DNA of 64,000 nt from Gammaproteobacteria bacterium (GCA_029244985.1 JAQWQD010000017.1:1-64000); one strand, 5' to 3'. Positions 9,349 to 18,672 are shown, counted from the first letter of the stretch. Numbers and translations: made by a program. Notes: generated by a model not told the origin, from the sequence alone.

Positions 9349-10902
9349 ATGAAGAAAATACAATCTGATTCGTTATTCGCCTCTCTAATGGCATCCTTGA
9401 TCATGGCTGTTGCACCTAGTTGCTTTGCTCAAATGCCGACATTGGAAATATCAACATTGGTCAATGAATACCGAATTGAGCATGAGCAAGAAATCCTCGT
9501 TGATTTTGTTAATTTATTGTCAATGCCCAACGATTCGGCAAATTCCGAAGATATTGATGCCAACGCCGAACTAATTTCGCAGATGTTACAGAGTAGAGGA
9601 TTCGCAACGAGAACGCTTCGAGCAGGGCGCGCACCCTATGTTTTTGCTGAATTAACAACGCCTGGTGCGACTAAAACTCTTATTCTATATGCCCATTTCG
9701 ACGGTCAGCCTGTCCAAGAGGAAAATTGGACCTACCCTCCATTCACTCCCACCTTGATGGACGCGCCTTTGCCAGGCGGTGAACCTATAGATTTAGAAAC
9801 AGTATCTGGCAGTTTTGACCCTGAATGGCGTTTGTACGCCCGTTCGGCAGGGGATGACAAGATGCCGATTGTTGCAATCATACATACACTGGATGCTATG
9901 CGGGCGAAGGGCATTCCGTTGTCAGTTAATTTGAAATTGTTATTGGATGGTGAAGAAGAGCGCGGTTCGCCCACTGTCGGTCAGATTATTGATGAAAACC
10001 CAAGTCTCTTTGATGCAGATCTGTTTCTGTTTTGTGACGGACCTATGCATCAGTCGCGGCGTGCGCAACTGGTATTTGGTGTAAGAGGCAGTGGTACTGT
10101 CGATATTACGACTTATGGTGCTACTCGTCCGTTACATTCAGGTCATTACGGGAACTGGGCGCCTAACCCCATCATGCAGCTTTCTTATTTGTTAACGAGT
10201 ATGCGCAGCGAAAATGGTCGTATACTGGTAGATGGTTATTATGACAATGTAGCAACTTTGAGCGAAGCTGAGCGTGCGGCAATCAATACGATGCCAGATA
10301 CCGCTGCTGATTTGCAAAATGAACTGTCGATTCATACGCCTGAAGGTGAAGGCGTTCGCTTGGAAGAATTGGTTACATTACCGGCAATTAATGCCCGAGG
10401 TATCGCTGCCGGAGGTGTGGGGACTCGAGGTCGAAATATCATTCTACCGTCTGCAACGGTGTCACTAAATCTTAGGATGGTCCCTAATCAGCAGCCACTC
10501 CGGCTAAGGGAGCTGATTGAAAATCATCTCCAGAAAGAAGGGTTCTTCGTTGTGCATGAAGACCCGTCTGCTGCCGTTTTGCGCAATAATTCCAATGTAG
10601 TAAAGCTCAATTGGCGTGGTGTTGGCAATGCTGGACTGCGCACGCCAATGAGTGATGAAGTCGCGCAACATTTGATTGGTATCATGAAGGAACTAGCGCC
10701 AGATCTAATTCTTACTCCAAGTATGGGGGGGACATTGCCACTTAATGCATTTGATGATCGCCTTGATACACCTATTATCATATTGCCTTTGGCTAATCAT
10801 GATAACAATCAACATGGGCGCGATGAAAATATTCGCTTACAGAATATTTGGGATGCGATGGCAGTCTATGGTGTGTTGTTTGCGAAGTTTGGGGGTAGTT
10901 GA
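9349..10902 (+). CDS. Exported M20-family metallopeptidase/amidohydrolase
   Basis: 517 residues with a signal peptide (about 1-27, ending in SCFAQ). Zinc-ligand motifs of the M20 family are in order: H116 in LYAHFDGQP, the Asp pair D169/D170 in SAGDDKMP, E202/E203 in LLDGEEERGS, D230 in FCDGPM, and a C-terminal His in ANHDNNQHGRDE. A dimerisation domain occupies about 235-390. M20 enzymes hydrolyse dipeptides, acyl-amino acids or carbamoyl amino acids with one or two Zn ions; this copy works outside the cytoplasm. Length is at the upper end for the family because of the leader and inserts. Substrate unknown. Confidence 0.88.
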   Translation: MKKIQSDSLFASLMASLIMAVAPSCFAQMPTLEISTLVNEYRIEHEQEILVDFVNLLSMPNDSANSEDIDANAELISQMLQSRGFATRTLRAGRAPYVFAELTTPGATKTLILYAHFDGQPVQEENWTYPPFTPTLMDAPLPGGEPIDLETVSGSFDPEWRLYARSAGDDKMPIVAIIHTLDAMRAKGIPLSVNLKLLLDGEEERGSPTVGQIIDENPSLFDADLFLFCDGPMHQSRRAQLVFGVRGSGTVDITTYGATRPLHSGHYGNWAPNPIMQLSYLLTSMRSENGRILVDGYYDNVATLSEAERAAINTMPDTAADLQNELSIHTPEGEGVRLEELVTLPAINARGIAAGGVGTRGRNIILPSATVSLNLRMVPNQQPLRLRELIENHLQKEGFFVVHEDPSAAVLRNNSNVVKLNWRGVGNAGLRTPMSDEVAQHLIGIMKELAPDLILTPSMGGTLPLNAFDDRLDTPIIILPLANHDNNQHGRDENIRLQNIWDAMAVYGVLFAKFGGS

Positions 10903-11048
10903 TTAAGATAAACGATTGGTTTAATCAGTTAATAGTGGTTGACTAGATTAATCATTAATAAATATTAGAAATAGATTTTATTAATGCTGTTGCAACTGGT
11001 CTTCGTAAAAATAGCAAACAGGTATTATTTAAGTAGTGTCAGGTCATT

Positions 11049-11438
11049 TTATTGACTAGGTCTTGCCAGGGTAATACTCATCATAAAATCCATATCACCA
11101 TCCAATATTGTGTCACCCGCAGGCATTTCGTTTTCATCGAAGATATGTGCCATTAATGCATTAACTTGTGGCAGGCTCAAGCTGCCAGGTTGATCAAGAG
11201 GCATGGTGTTGGCAATGCGCGCATAGAGCGCTGCAGCAGGTACGCCGGCCCAGATGGCATCGAATGAACGCCCGGTAAATTCCTGCACACTGTGGCAACG
11301 TTGGCAAAGAGTTTCGAATAGTGCTGCACCGCGTTGTGCTTGTTGTGCAGTATAAATACCGTCCATTGAGGTCTCTGGTACTTGTTCTGTGCAGCTTGCG
11401 AGCAGCATTAAAGTAAAAGCAAATACTGCTCGCGTCAT
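11049..11438 (-). CDS. Monoheme c-type cytochrome lipoprotein
   Basis: About 129 residues from the ATG at 11438 (the frame opens at 11450, but the signal peptide begins MTRAVFAF). A lipobox LLASC places lipidated C16 at the membrane. One heme site CQRCH (C45, C48, H49) and a later Met in NTMPLD, the likely sixth heme ligand, make it a small class I cytochrome c. It follows the diheme protein gene by a few bases and is third in a unit with 11455 and 12360. Its likely role is electron transfer in the periplasm; partners outside this unit are unknown. Confidence 0.85.
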   Translation of the reverse strand: MTRAVFAFTLMLLASCTEQVPETSMDGIYTAQQAQRGAALFETLCQRCHSVQEFTGRSFDAIWAGVPAAALYARIANTMPLDQPGSLSLPQVNALMAHIFDENEMPAGDTILDGDMDFMMSITLARPSQ

Positions 11439-11454
11439 CCCTGATGGCATTGAA

Positions 11455-12363
11455 TTATGACCTAGGTGGATTATCGAATTGCAAAGCTGAAGGGCACTGA
11501 TCGCCTGTAGAGTCTCCCCTTACCCAGGCTTCAAGTGCCTGACGTTCCGGGTCGTCTTTCGAATACCAGCGTCTACCGCCGTTGTGCATCAAATCTCCTC
11601 CCGCGTCAGGGTGAAGTGGTTTGTGCAAGAAGCGGCTATAATCTGGTCGCCCGGGATCGACGAAACTTAGTAGTTCTTCAAATGCTTGCTCAGACTGCTG
11701 CACAGTCCAGTAGCTATTTTCTGGTGGAGGCACAGCAAATTGTCCACTGTGACATTCCGTGCAAGGCATTGCATTGTCAATTGGATTGACAAAAATGGGC
11801 TGTACACAAGAACGGAAGAATGCAAAGTCAACGTCAACTGTAGGCTCTGCACCTGCATTTGGGTCTCCACTAGCGATCCATTCAGAAATTAAACGGTATT
11901 CGCTATGATTCGTTGAGTCCCAGAATATACCGCCGGAGTGACTTTCTCCGCCAGCAGTGGGCGCGAGCGGAGCCATGAGCAGGCGGCTGGTTTCTGGTGC
12001 ACTGGGATTGACCAGCATCGCTACATTCTGGAAATTTTCTTGTGACTGCGCTTCAGTCCAAAACACTTCCCCATTTTCTTCGGTCAGTGGTACGAGGCCC
12101 AAAGGAGCATTCGCCTGGACTGTATGACAAGCCACACAAGCTGTATCGGAGCCAACGAAACCGCCGCGATAACGAATAAAAATTGGTTCAACTGATTCCT
12201 TATAAAATGCGTAATCCAATCCCTTAGGAGTATCACTGCTTATTGTTCCGCTTCCACTCTGAGCTGCGGAGGGAATAGCAGGTGAAGATTCTTGTTCATT
12301 GCAGGCTGCAACCAACAAAGTAAGTGTGGTTAAAAGCAGCCATGATTTTGAGCGGCTTATCAT
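11455..12363 (-). CDS. Diheme cytochrome-like lipoprotein with an internal duplication
   Basis: 302 residues from the ATG at 12363, which overlaps the upstream stop as ATGA and has GGAGAGGC before it. The signal peptide ends in a lipobox LVAAC (C21). Two heme-attachment motifs are present, CVACH (76-80) and CTECH (201-205). Each sits in a repeated half of about 120 residues: a Phe-rich segment near a PIF motif, the heme motif, a stretch ending in VNP or VDPGRP, then PLxPxAGG, a Gly-rich turn, and a closing EWI/AWV-G helix. This matches planctomycete-type cytochrome-C-like modules seen in exported proteins. Function is likely electron transfer or structural; substrate unknown. Confidence 0.85.
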   Translation of the reverse strand: MISRSKSWLLLTTLTLLVAACNEQESSPAIPSAAQSGSGTISSDTPKGLDYAFYKESVEPIFIRYRGGFVGSDTACVACHTVQANAPLGLVPLTEENGEVFWTEAQSQENFQNVAMLVNPSAPETSRLLMAPLAPTAGGESHSGGIFWDSTNHSEYRLISEWIASGDPNAGAEPTVDVDFAFFRSCVQPIFVNPIDNAMPCTECHSGQFAVPPPENSYWTVQQSEQAFEELLSFVDPGRPDYSRFLHKPLHPDAGGDLMHNGGRRWYSKDDPERQALEAWVRGDSTGDQCPSALQFDNPPRS

Positions 12364-13457
12364 GGTGCCTCTCCTTCCCAATCTGCTGGCATGATGGCTG
12401 TAAAAATTCGTTTAGGCGCTTGTCCTACTGGAAAGCGTTTGATCACTTCCTGCGTGTCCACGTCTACAACAGCCGTTTGATTGTGGCCTGATACGCCTAC
12501 CCAGAGGTGTTTGCTATCGGGGGTCGTAGTAATCCAGGCAGGATTACCAATATACACTCTCCCCAAGTATTCAAAATCTGGAAAGGAATAGCCATAAATA
12601 TGAGAAGTGGCACGACTAGAATGCCAAACCTGACTCTGGTCAGGCAACACCACGACGCCGTGGCTTGGTGCACTCTGAATACCGTCGGCTGTCTGGTCCA
12701 TGCGGTCCCAGGAATCTGTTGGCGGGCTGATTTTGTTCAACACCTCTTGAGTTTCCCAATCAATTTCCCAGAATCCATGCCAGCCACCTACGTTAACAAG
12801 CATAGAGCGGGTTGAACCATCTTCATTTACGGTAAAGGTCAAGGGCCTAACACCGCCGGTGAAAGGGTTTTGCGAATAGGGGATAGTCGTTTCGAACAAT
12901 ACTTCATCGGTTTCTGTATCTATTGCAATAATTTCGCTGGCACCAATCATGCCGCCAACTGCATAACGACCATCTGGCGTAACAAAAGTATTGTGGACAC
13001 CACCGCCAGTTTCGATGTTAGCAATAATTTCATTATTATCCATGGAGATTACCTGGATCAGTGGCTCAGCGATAATTGCCACATAAACTTTCCTCGCAGT
13101 CATACTAGCTGAAAGATTATGAGGGCCAGCAGCCAGCTGGATTCGGTCAGTGACTTCAAAGGTTCGTGAGTCGACGACATCGACCGTATGATCATATTCG
13201 TTGGTGAAATAGTAATGAGTTCCGTCGGCATGGACTGTTGCGCCGTGGTTATGGGGCAGATTTTCGATGTAACCTACCTGCTCCATAGTCTCTGGATTGA
13301 ATACATAGACATCATCACCGGCGGAATTTGTCTGGAGAATACGAACTGGACGATCGGTAATCGGGCCGTTTACGAAATCTGAAACGTACGTCTGAGCAAA
13401 GAGAGACGTGCTCAGCATGCCTATAATCGCCAGACCACGGCTAATCAGTTTTTTCAC
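12360..13457 (-). CDS. Exported YVTN/YncE-type beta-propeller protein
   Basis: 365 residues from a GTG at 13457, chosen because a perfect GGAGGT (13467-13462) stands 4 bases before it; the longer frame to 13469 would start with TTG inside that site. A signal peptide (KKLISRG ... STSLFAQ) is followed by repeated blades such as RTFEVTDRIQLAAGPHNLS, VDVDTQEVIKRFPVGQAPKR and ITTTPDSKHLWVGVSG, typical of YVTN seven-bladed propellers. Members bind partners or substrates outside the cell; some accompany quinoprotein or cytochrome systems. First gene of a three-gene unit with two c-type cytochromes, which suggests a redox partner role. Confidence 0.85.
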   Translation of the reverse strand: MKKLISRGLAIIGMLSTSLFAQTYVSDFVNGPITDRPVRILQTNSAGDDVYVFNPETMEQVGYIENLPHNHGATVHADGTHYYFTNEYDHTVDVVDSRTFEVTDRIQLAAGPHNLSASMTARKVYVAIIAEPLIQVISMDNNEIIANIETGGGVHNTFVTPDGRYAVGGMIGASEIIAIDTETDEVLFETTIPYSQNPFTGGVRPLTFTVNEDGSTRSMLVNVGGWHGFWEIDWETQEVLNKISPPTDSWDRMDQTADGIQSAPSHGVVVLPDQSQVWHSSRATSHIYGYSFPDFEYLGRVYIGNPAWITTTPDSKHLWVGVSGHNQTAVVDVDTQEVIKRFPVGQAPKRIFTAIMPADWEGEAP

Positions 13458-13707
13458 AGGGACCTCCAAGTTTATTCTAATTATAGTATTTGTTTGCCTT
13501 CTGACCTCATTGTAACAACAGGACAGTCAATATTTCTAGGAAAGGGGTGCGAGATCAACGGAAAGTTGCTGAATGTGCCTTCAGTCTATTTTTACAAATT
13601 CAGAGAAATCAAGAAGAAAATGAGGCCCAATTTTTATAGAAGATAGTTTCACGTTAAAAATTTAAGGTAGATTGTTCTCGCTAGCTTCTCAATCAGAGTA
13701 ATTGGTT

Positions 13708-14865
13708 TTACTGTGTTTGGAATTGAGACTTAAGCCATTTATGAAAATTCACGACATCATATTCTTGTGGCATAAGTACTCCCTGTTTATGCGCGAGAGA
13801 TTTCACTCCACGCTGATTTAGTTCGCACACTTCAGCATCCTCTTTTAGGATTTTCACGCCAAAGTCTACGATTTTTGATAAATCGAATTGTTCGAGATCT
13901 AGAGATTCTTTTGCTAAAAGCCAATCTGCTGTAAGCGATATTGCTTCGGGGCCATCAGGTAATAACGAAACTGTTCTAACATAGTCAGAATGCGCAACTA
14001 TAAAAACAGAAGGTAAAGATTGGAGATAAGTGTACCCTGCTTGAATCTCATTAGCGTTTAAATCAGAAAATTGGGTTCCTTGTAACTGACCATCGGTAGT
14101 CCAGCTTTTTGCCCCGTGTTTTAGACCACCACAAAACTTGGGATCGCCTTCGCCCTGGAGCTTCTCCCATCCTTGTTCATCTTTTTTGCTCACAAAGGTA
14201 CGTTGATAGATAGGCACCATGTCACAGAGTGATTTGTGAATACCAGGACAGTGATAGCACTCTACAAAATTTTCCCAGAAAATTTTCCAATTACACAAAA
14301 TTTTTGTTTTATAACTATGTGCTAGAACTAGCTCTTCCAATGGCCAGTTGTCGAGATGATTTGGTGAAGGGTCAAGGGAGGTATCAAATGAATGTAATTT
14401 ACTTTTATCGAGATTTACGAACAAATTGCCTTTCCATTTTTTCACTAAAACAGGGTAGAGTGAGTAATCTTCTGGCTGAAAATCGTCTGTTCTAATCAAG
14501 TGTGGGGTTCGAATGAGTTCGCCGTCGAGGGAGTATGTCCAACGATGATAAGGGCAGGAGATATTTTTAGATTTAAGGTTGCCCTGTTCTTCGCTGCACA
14601 ATTCAGAGCCTCTATGACGACAAGTGTTGTGAAAGCCTTTGATTTCACCTTGTTCATTCTTCACCAACAATAGATTTTGTGACCCTATACGAAGGGACTT
14701 AAAATCCCCTTGGTGCGCTAATTCGCTGTCTCTTCCGGCGTAAATCCAGTTCCTGTACCAAACGTGTTTAAGTTCCGCTTCGAAAGCGTCATGACTGTAA
14801 TAGTCTTGCGATTCTAGTGATGGTTCAACTTGAGAAAGGTTATTGTAGTTTTTAGACTTTGCCAT
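13708..14865 (-). CDS. Rieske non-heme iron oxygenase, alpha subunit
   Basis: 385 residues. The [2Fe-2S] Rieske site is C82-x-H84 (CRHRG) and C104-x2-H107 (CPYHRW; the usual Gly after His is Arg here). The catalytic domain has the bridging acid E202 and iron ligands H205 and H210 in ENFVECYHCPGIH. Enzymes of this architecture hydroxylate or N-/O-demethylate substrates such as betaines, carnitine or stachydrine, using electrons from a separate reductase. No reductase or ferredoxin gene is in the window. It is divergent from a GcvT-like gene (15105), suggesting a demethylation pair, and is related to the Rieske gene at 56860. Confidence 0.9.
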   Translation of the reverse strand: MAKSKNYNNLSQVEPSLESQDYYSHDAFEAELKHVWYRNWIYAGRDSELAHQGDFKSLRIGSQNLLLVKNEQGEIKGFHNTCRHRGSELCSEEQGNLKSKNISCPYHRWTYSLDGELIRTPHLIRTDDFQPEDYSLYPVLVKKWKGNLFVNLDKSKLHSFDTSLDPSPNHLDNWPLEELVLAHSYKTKILCNWKIFWENFVECYHCPGIHKSLCDMVPIYQRTFVSKKDEQGWEKLQGEGDPKFCGGLKHGAKSWTTDGQLQGTQFSDLNANEIQAGYTYLQSLPSVFIVAHSDYVRTVSLLPDGPEAISLTADWLLAKESLDLEQFDLSKIVDFGVKILKEDAEVCELNQRGVKSLAHKQGVLMPQEYDVVNFHKWLKSQFQTQ

Positions 14866-14883
14866 AGGAGAGGATACGTACTG

Positions 14884-14895
14884 ATCAATATTGAT
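14884..14895. promoter_or_regulatory. 12-bp palindrome before the Rieske gene
   Basis: ATCAATATTGAT is a perfect palindrome about 18 bases upstream of the Rieske oxygenase start, in the space shared with the divergent GcvT-like gene. It could be an operator half-overlapping the 5' leader. AT-rich palindromes of this length can arise by chance. Confidence 0.3.
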
Positions 14896-15104
14896 TTGTA
14901 TGAGTTAAACCAGTTAAGTCAGCTGGGATACTTCATTGCACTTTTTGATTTTGTTTTGAAATAATGGCATGTTTCTTCCCGGCTAACTACGCCTAAATTA
15001 GGGAAAGGGATAAAGAAAATAAATTCACCTCGAAAGCCAACTTCAAATTGCTCCTTCAGAAGCCAATAAGATTTAATTTACTACCTTAATGTTGATATTC
15101 GCTA

Positions 15105-16325
15105 ATGCTTAGACAAAGTCCTTTTTATAATTTTTTGAATCGTCGAATTGATTTGAGTTTTAGTCAATTTGAGTCAAGTCGTGATCTAGATGTTGATTAC
15201 ATCAACTGGAATGAGTTTTTGCTTCCAAATGATTATGGCGATCCCAAGCAGGAGTATGAAGCTATTAGAAATCGAGTCGCGCTTTTTGATGTGACACCGA
15301 TGCGTAAGTTTGAAATTCTGGGGTCAGAAGCGGGTCGATTTTTAGATCATTTAGTAACTCGCCCTGTATCTTCTGCAGCCCCAATGCAGGGGATTTATGT
15401 AGTCTTTTGTAATGAGGATGGCAGCCTCAAAGATGATGCAATTCTCTACAAGTTTGCAGAGGACCATTATTGGTTAATGCCATCGGATATTGACCACCGC
15501 CCTCATTTCGCCGCTTTGTGTGAGCAATTTGAGATATCTGAGCTTTCCGTTAACGAATGCACTATGGAGTTTGCTGGCATGGCGATTCAGGGGCCATTGT
15601 CAGCAATGCTTGTTAAACAATTAGGTGTATCTGACTTAGAGCTACTCGAACCCTATCAAGTAGTGGACTTCAAGCTTCAGGGAACATTGGTACGGGTTGC
15701 TCGCATGGGCTTTACTGCTGATTTAGGTTATGAGTGTTGGATGCCAATTGAATTTAGTTCCCTTTTTGAAGTCTCTTTACAAAATGCGATCGATAATTTA
15801 GAGATTTCTGCCCATGGTTATGGTCTAACTGCTTTAGAGGCATGTCGGATTGAAGGTGGTTTTATTGTTGCCGGTTGGGATTGCGCAACAGAAATAGATC
15901 CTTCACCAGGGTTTGAACGAACACCTTTTGAGCTCGGCCTCGGTTGGTTGGTTGATTTAGAGGGGTGTGAATTTGTCGGCAGAGATGCGTTACTTCGGGA
16001 AAAAGCTATAGGTGGTCGTTACGTAAAAAGATGTTTTATCGCTAATGGGCCATCGATACCGGATGAAGGTTCTGAAGTATGGGGGGAGGTCCAAGGCAAA
16101 ACCATTGTTATTGGGACAGTCAATTGCGCTAGTTGGTCTTGGGGGTTGGAAAAAACTATTGGGAATGCGTCAATTTTTCGCCAATACATGAATCTTGAGA
16201 CTGGCGAATTAAAGCTACAGGAAATGGCAGTTGGGGTGCAGTTAAAGAAGGGGCCTCTGATCAATTTAAAAAGAAATAGACAGGTTCCGGCACCCATTCC
16301 TGAAGATTCGACCGAGATTAATTAG
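15105..16325 (+). CDS. GcvT-like aminomethyltransferase family protein
   Basis: 406 residues, the length of the folate-dependent aminomethyltransferase family (GcvT, DmdA, dimethylglycine dehydrogenase C-terminal part). The Asp pair of the folate-site motif is kept at 110-111 in GSLKDDAILY, and the GYECWMP and ALEACRIEGGFI segments match the family. The T-protein of glycine cleavage is shorter and linked to gcvH/gcvP, which are absent here, so this is not glycine cleavage. Divergent from the Rieske oxygenase, it could move a C1 unit to tetrahydrofolate. Its GRYVKRCF and AGWDCATEIDPSPG segments differ from the three other copies. Its 3' end overlaps the convergent Lrp gene by 4 bases. Confidence 0.87.
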   Translation: MLRQSPFYNFLNRRIDLSFSQFESSRDLDVDYINWNEFLLPNDYGDPKQEYEAIRNRVALFDVTPMRKFEILGSEAGRFLDHLVTRPVSSAAPMQGIYVVFCNEDGSLKDDAILYKFAEDHYWLMPSDIDHRPHFAALCEQFEISELSVNECTMEFAGMAIQGPLSAMLVKQLGVSDLELLEPYQVVDFKLQGTLVRVARMGFTADLGYECWMPIEFSSLFEVSLQNAIDNLEISAHGYGLTALEACRIEGGFIVAGWDCATEIDPSPGFERTPFELGLGWLVDLEGCEFVGRDALLREKAIGGRYVKRCFIANGPSIPDEGSEVWGEVQGKTIVIGTVNCASWSWGLEKTIGNASIFRQYMNLETGELKLQEMAVGVQLKKGPLINLKRNRQVPAPIPEDSTEIN

Positions 16326-16783
16326 AAATTCAGTACATTTGACTCTTTAACATCTTCCATAACTACATAGGTTCTAGACGCTGATACTCCTGGCAATGTT
16401 AGCAGTGTCTCTCCTAATAATTTTCGATAGGCTGCCATGTCGGCCACCCTGGCTTTGATTAAATAATCAAAATTCCCCGACACCAAATGGCATTCAAGTA
16501 CCTGAGGTAATTTGCGCACCGCCTTAGCAAAATCATCAAAGGCTTCAGGTGAGGTTCGGGCCAAATCTATTTCCACAAACACCAATAGTTCCACATTTAG
16601 CAACGAAGGATTTAATCGCGCGTAATAGCCTTGAATAAACCCATTTTTTTCCAGACTTTTTACCCTTTCGGCACAAGGAGTTGCGCTTAGATTGACTTTC
16701 CTTGCGAGCTCAACATTTGTGATGCGGGCATTTTCCTGCAGTTCATGCAGTATTAGTAGGTCTTTTTTGTCTAGTGAAATCAT
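16322..16783 (-). CDS. Lrp/AsnC-family transcriptional regulator
   Basis: 153 residues: an N-terminal winged helix-turn-helix (about 5-60, with ENARITNVELARKVNLSAT) and a RAM/AsnC ligand-binding domain (about 65-145, with HLVSGNFDYLIKARV). The family senses amino acids and forms dimers to octamers. It is divergent from alanine dehydrogenase, the classic arrangement for a local alanine- or leucine-responsive activator of ald. Size and motifs are normal. Confidence 0.93.
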   Translation of the reverse strand: MISLDKKDLLILHELQENARITNVELARKVNLSATPCAERVKSLEKNGFIQGYYARLNPSLLNVELLVFVEIDLARTSPEAFDDFAKAVRKLPQVLECHLVSGNFDYLIKARVADMAAYRKLLGETLLTLPGVSASRTYVVMEDVKESNVLNF

Positions 16784-16979
16784 CTTTATATTAACAATAA
16801 AATAGGTAAATATCTCTTGAATATATTAATAAATAAGATAATAACGTGTTTTATACTCTAATAAAAGTCAGAAACCGCAATTCTTATTTGTTTATAATAG
16901 CCCCCGATTTAGCCCAGAATCAAATAGATTAACAAGACTACTTTGTAGTTGTGGCGCTAATAAATTAGGAGTTATTGCG
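16784..16979. promoter_or_regulatory. Lrp/ald divergent control region
   Basis: This 196-base AT-rich spacer holds both promoters. A perfect -10 box TATAAT (16893-16898) faces ald, though no good -35 is seen, which would suit an activated promoter. AGGAG (16967-16971) lies 8 bases before the ald ATG. Several AT-rich near-palindromic stretches could bind the Lrp protein, but no single one stands out. Confidence 0.5.
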
Positions 16980-18110
16980 ATGCGTATCGGGGTTCCCAAA
17001 GAAATTAAAATTCACGAATACAGAGTAGGACTTATTCCTGCTGCAGTTAGAGAGATTACCCAAGCAGGACACAAGGTATTTCTAGAATCCAACGCAGGTA
17101 TTGGCAGCGGTTTTGATAATGCCAGTTATGTAAAAGCGGGTGCGACAATCCTTGAAACTGCCGAAGAAATCTTTGGCGAGGCGGAAATGATTGTGAAAGT
17201 CAAAGAACCACTGGCTAGTGAGCGGAAACTCCTTCGAAGTGACCTGACTTTGTTCGCTTACCTTCATCTTGCGCCAGACCTTGAACAAACAGAAGATCTA
17301 GTTCAAAGCAATGCAACTTGCATTGCTTATGAGACTGTTACTGATGCCAGAGGGCAGTTACCGTTGCTTGCACCAATGTCTGAAGTAGCTGGGCGCATGT
17401 CGGTGCAGGCCGGGGCTGTGTGTCTAGAAAAATCTTATGGAGGTGCTGGTTTGTTGCTTGGTGGTGTGCCAGGAGTTGAATCAGCTAACGTTTTAATTCT
17501 AGGTGGCGGCGTGGTTGGTCGTAATGCTTTGAAAATGGCTGTCGGTATGGAAGCTAATGTAACGGTGGTAGATAAATCGCTCGATACTTTGCGGGACTTA
17601 GACGAGATTTACGCTAATCGAATTCAAACAATATACTCAACACAAGAAGCGATCGAGACTTGTGTGCTTAATGCTGATCTTATTATCGGTGCTGTGCTTA
17701 TTCCAGGTGCAGCTTCACCAAAACTGGTAAGTACTGATTTAATTAAAAGGATGAAGCCGGGCTCTGTTGTGGTTGATGTTGCGATCGACCAAGGAGGTTG
17801 TTTCGAAACTTCTAAAGCAACCACCCATGACAATTCAACTTATCTTGTCCATGATGTTGTTCACTATTGTGTGGCGAATATGCCTGGAGCAGTCGCGAAA
17901 ACGTCTGCAATTGCGCTAAATAATGCCACGCTTCCTTTCGTGTTGCAGTTAGCTAATCAAGGCACAGTAAAAGCATTGCAGAGCAACTCTCACTTATTTG
18001 AAGGTCTAAATGTTTGGAAGGGACAGGTAATTAACGAGCATATAGCGCAACAACATGGCTACGAATTTAATACTATTGGGCCGGGTCAACTCAACGTTAG
18101 TACACACTAA
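16980..18110 (+). CDS. ald: Alanine dehydrogenase
   Basis: 376 residues, nearly the standard length of about 371. It begins MRIGVPKEIK with the conserved EYRVGLIP, contains KVKEPL, the catalytic His region YLHLAPD, and a Rossmann NAD site LILGGGVVGRNA followed by an Asp in TVVDKS. It interconverts alanine and pyruvate plus ammonia with NAD. Context suggests it recycles alanine made when omega-aminotransferases use pyruvate as amino acceptor, and alanine brought in by the AGCS symporter. Likely controlled by the divergent Lrp-family gene. AGGAG ribosome binding site present. Confidence 0.96.
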   Translation: MRIGVPKEIKIHEYRVGLIPAAVREITQAGHKVFLESNAGIGSGFDNASYVKAGATILETAEEIFGEAEMIVKVKEPLASERKLLRSDLTLFAYLHLAPDLEQTEDLVQSNATCIAYETVTDARGQLPLLAPMSEVAGRMSVQAGAVCLEKSYGGAGLLLGGVPGVESANVLILGGGVVGRNALKMAVGMEANVTVVDKSLDTLRDLDEIYANRIQTIYSTQEAIETCVLNADLIIGAVLIPGAASPKLVSTDLIKRMKPGSVVVDVAIDQGGCFETSKATTHDNSTYLVHDVVHYCVANMPGAVAKTSAIALNNATLPFVLQLANQGTVKALQSNSHLFEGLNVWKGQVINEHIAQQHGYEFNTIGPGQLNVSTH

Positions 18111-18277
18111 ATAAGATAGGGCCGAGCAGATAGGAAACACGTTGTTTCTGCCGATTAAAAATAAACCTTTTTAGTTACTAAATGCCAAGCCTATTTAGGA
18201 AATGTATTCACTTTCCAGAGAAGTCTGCTGGGCAATGCTCGAGAGAGTTAAGCAGTGCGATATTAGGAAAGTCTCTA

Positions 18278-18672
18278 ATGATTTTGGGAAGCTGTGCTTG
18301 TGAATCAGTTCAATACAAAGTTGATGGTGAACTAAAAAATTTCAGCCATTGCCACTGTTCAATATGTCGTAAGTTTCATGGAGCAGCTTTTGCAACTTGG
18401 GGCGGTGTGGGTCGAGCTAACTTGTCTATCGATAAAAGCAGGGAATTGCTCAAGGCTTATTCATTTTCAAAAAATACTGACAGTATTTTCTGTTCGAGAT
18501 GTGGGTCTCCTGTTTTTGCAGACTACAAGCCCGATCAAAAAAAATATATCTGACTCTCGGCACCGTCGATAGTGAACTTGATTGCCCTCCCGGGTTTCAT
18601 GAATTTGTAGATTCCAAAGCTCCATGGTTTGAAATTACCGATGACTTGCCTCAATTTAGAGAGTCGAGTTAA
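18278..18672 (+). pseudogene. GFA/CENP-V-family protein, frameshifted in an A-run
   Basis: The reading frame from the ATG at 18278 (AGGAA upstream) shows GSCACESVQY, HCHCSICRKFHG and FCSRCGSP, the zinc-binding cysteines of the glutathione-dependent formaldehyde-activating (GFA)-like fold. The frame stops at 18553, but the expected C-terminus continues in the next frame as LTLGTVDSE ... SKAPWFEITDDLPQF and ends at 18672. The shift falls at a run of eight A (18537-18544); nine would restore one frame of about 131 residues. This is a recent frameshift, a sequencing slip, or slippage used in expression. The family is annotated for formaldehyde or other small-molecule handling; function here unknown. 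Confidence 0.85.

Noticed and set aside
18111-18180. GAAACA/TGTTTC hairpin after ald as a terminator
   Set aside because: Short stem and no T-run directly after it; support is too weak to list.
18378-18572. Separate 64-residue gene inside the GFA-like region
   Set aside because: It is a third-frame reading of the frameshifted GFA gene with no conserved content.
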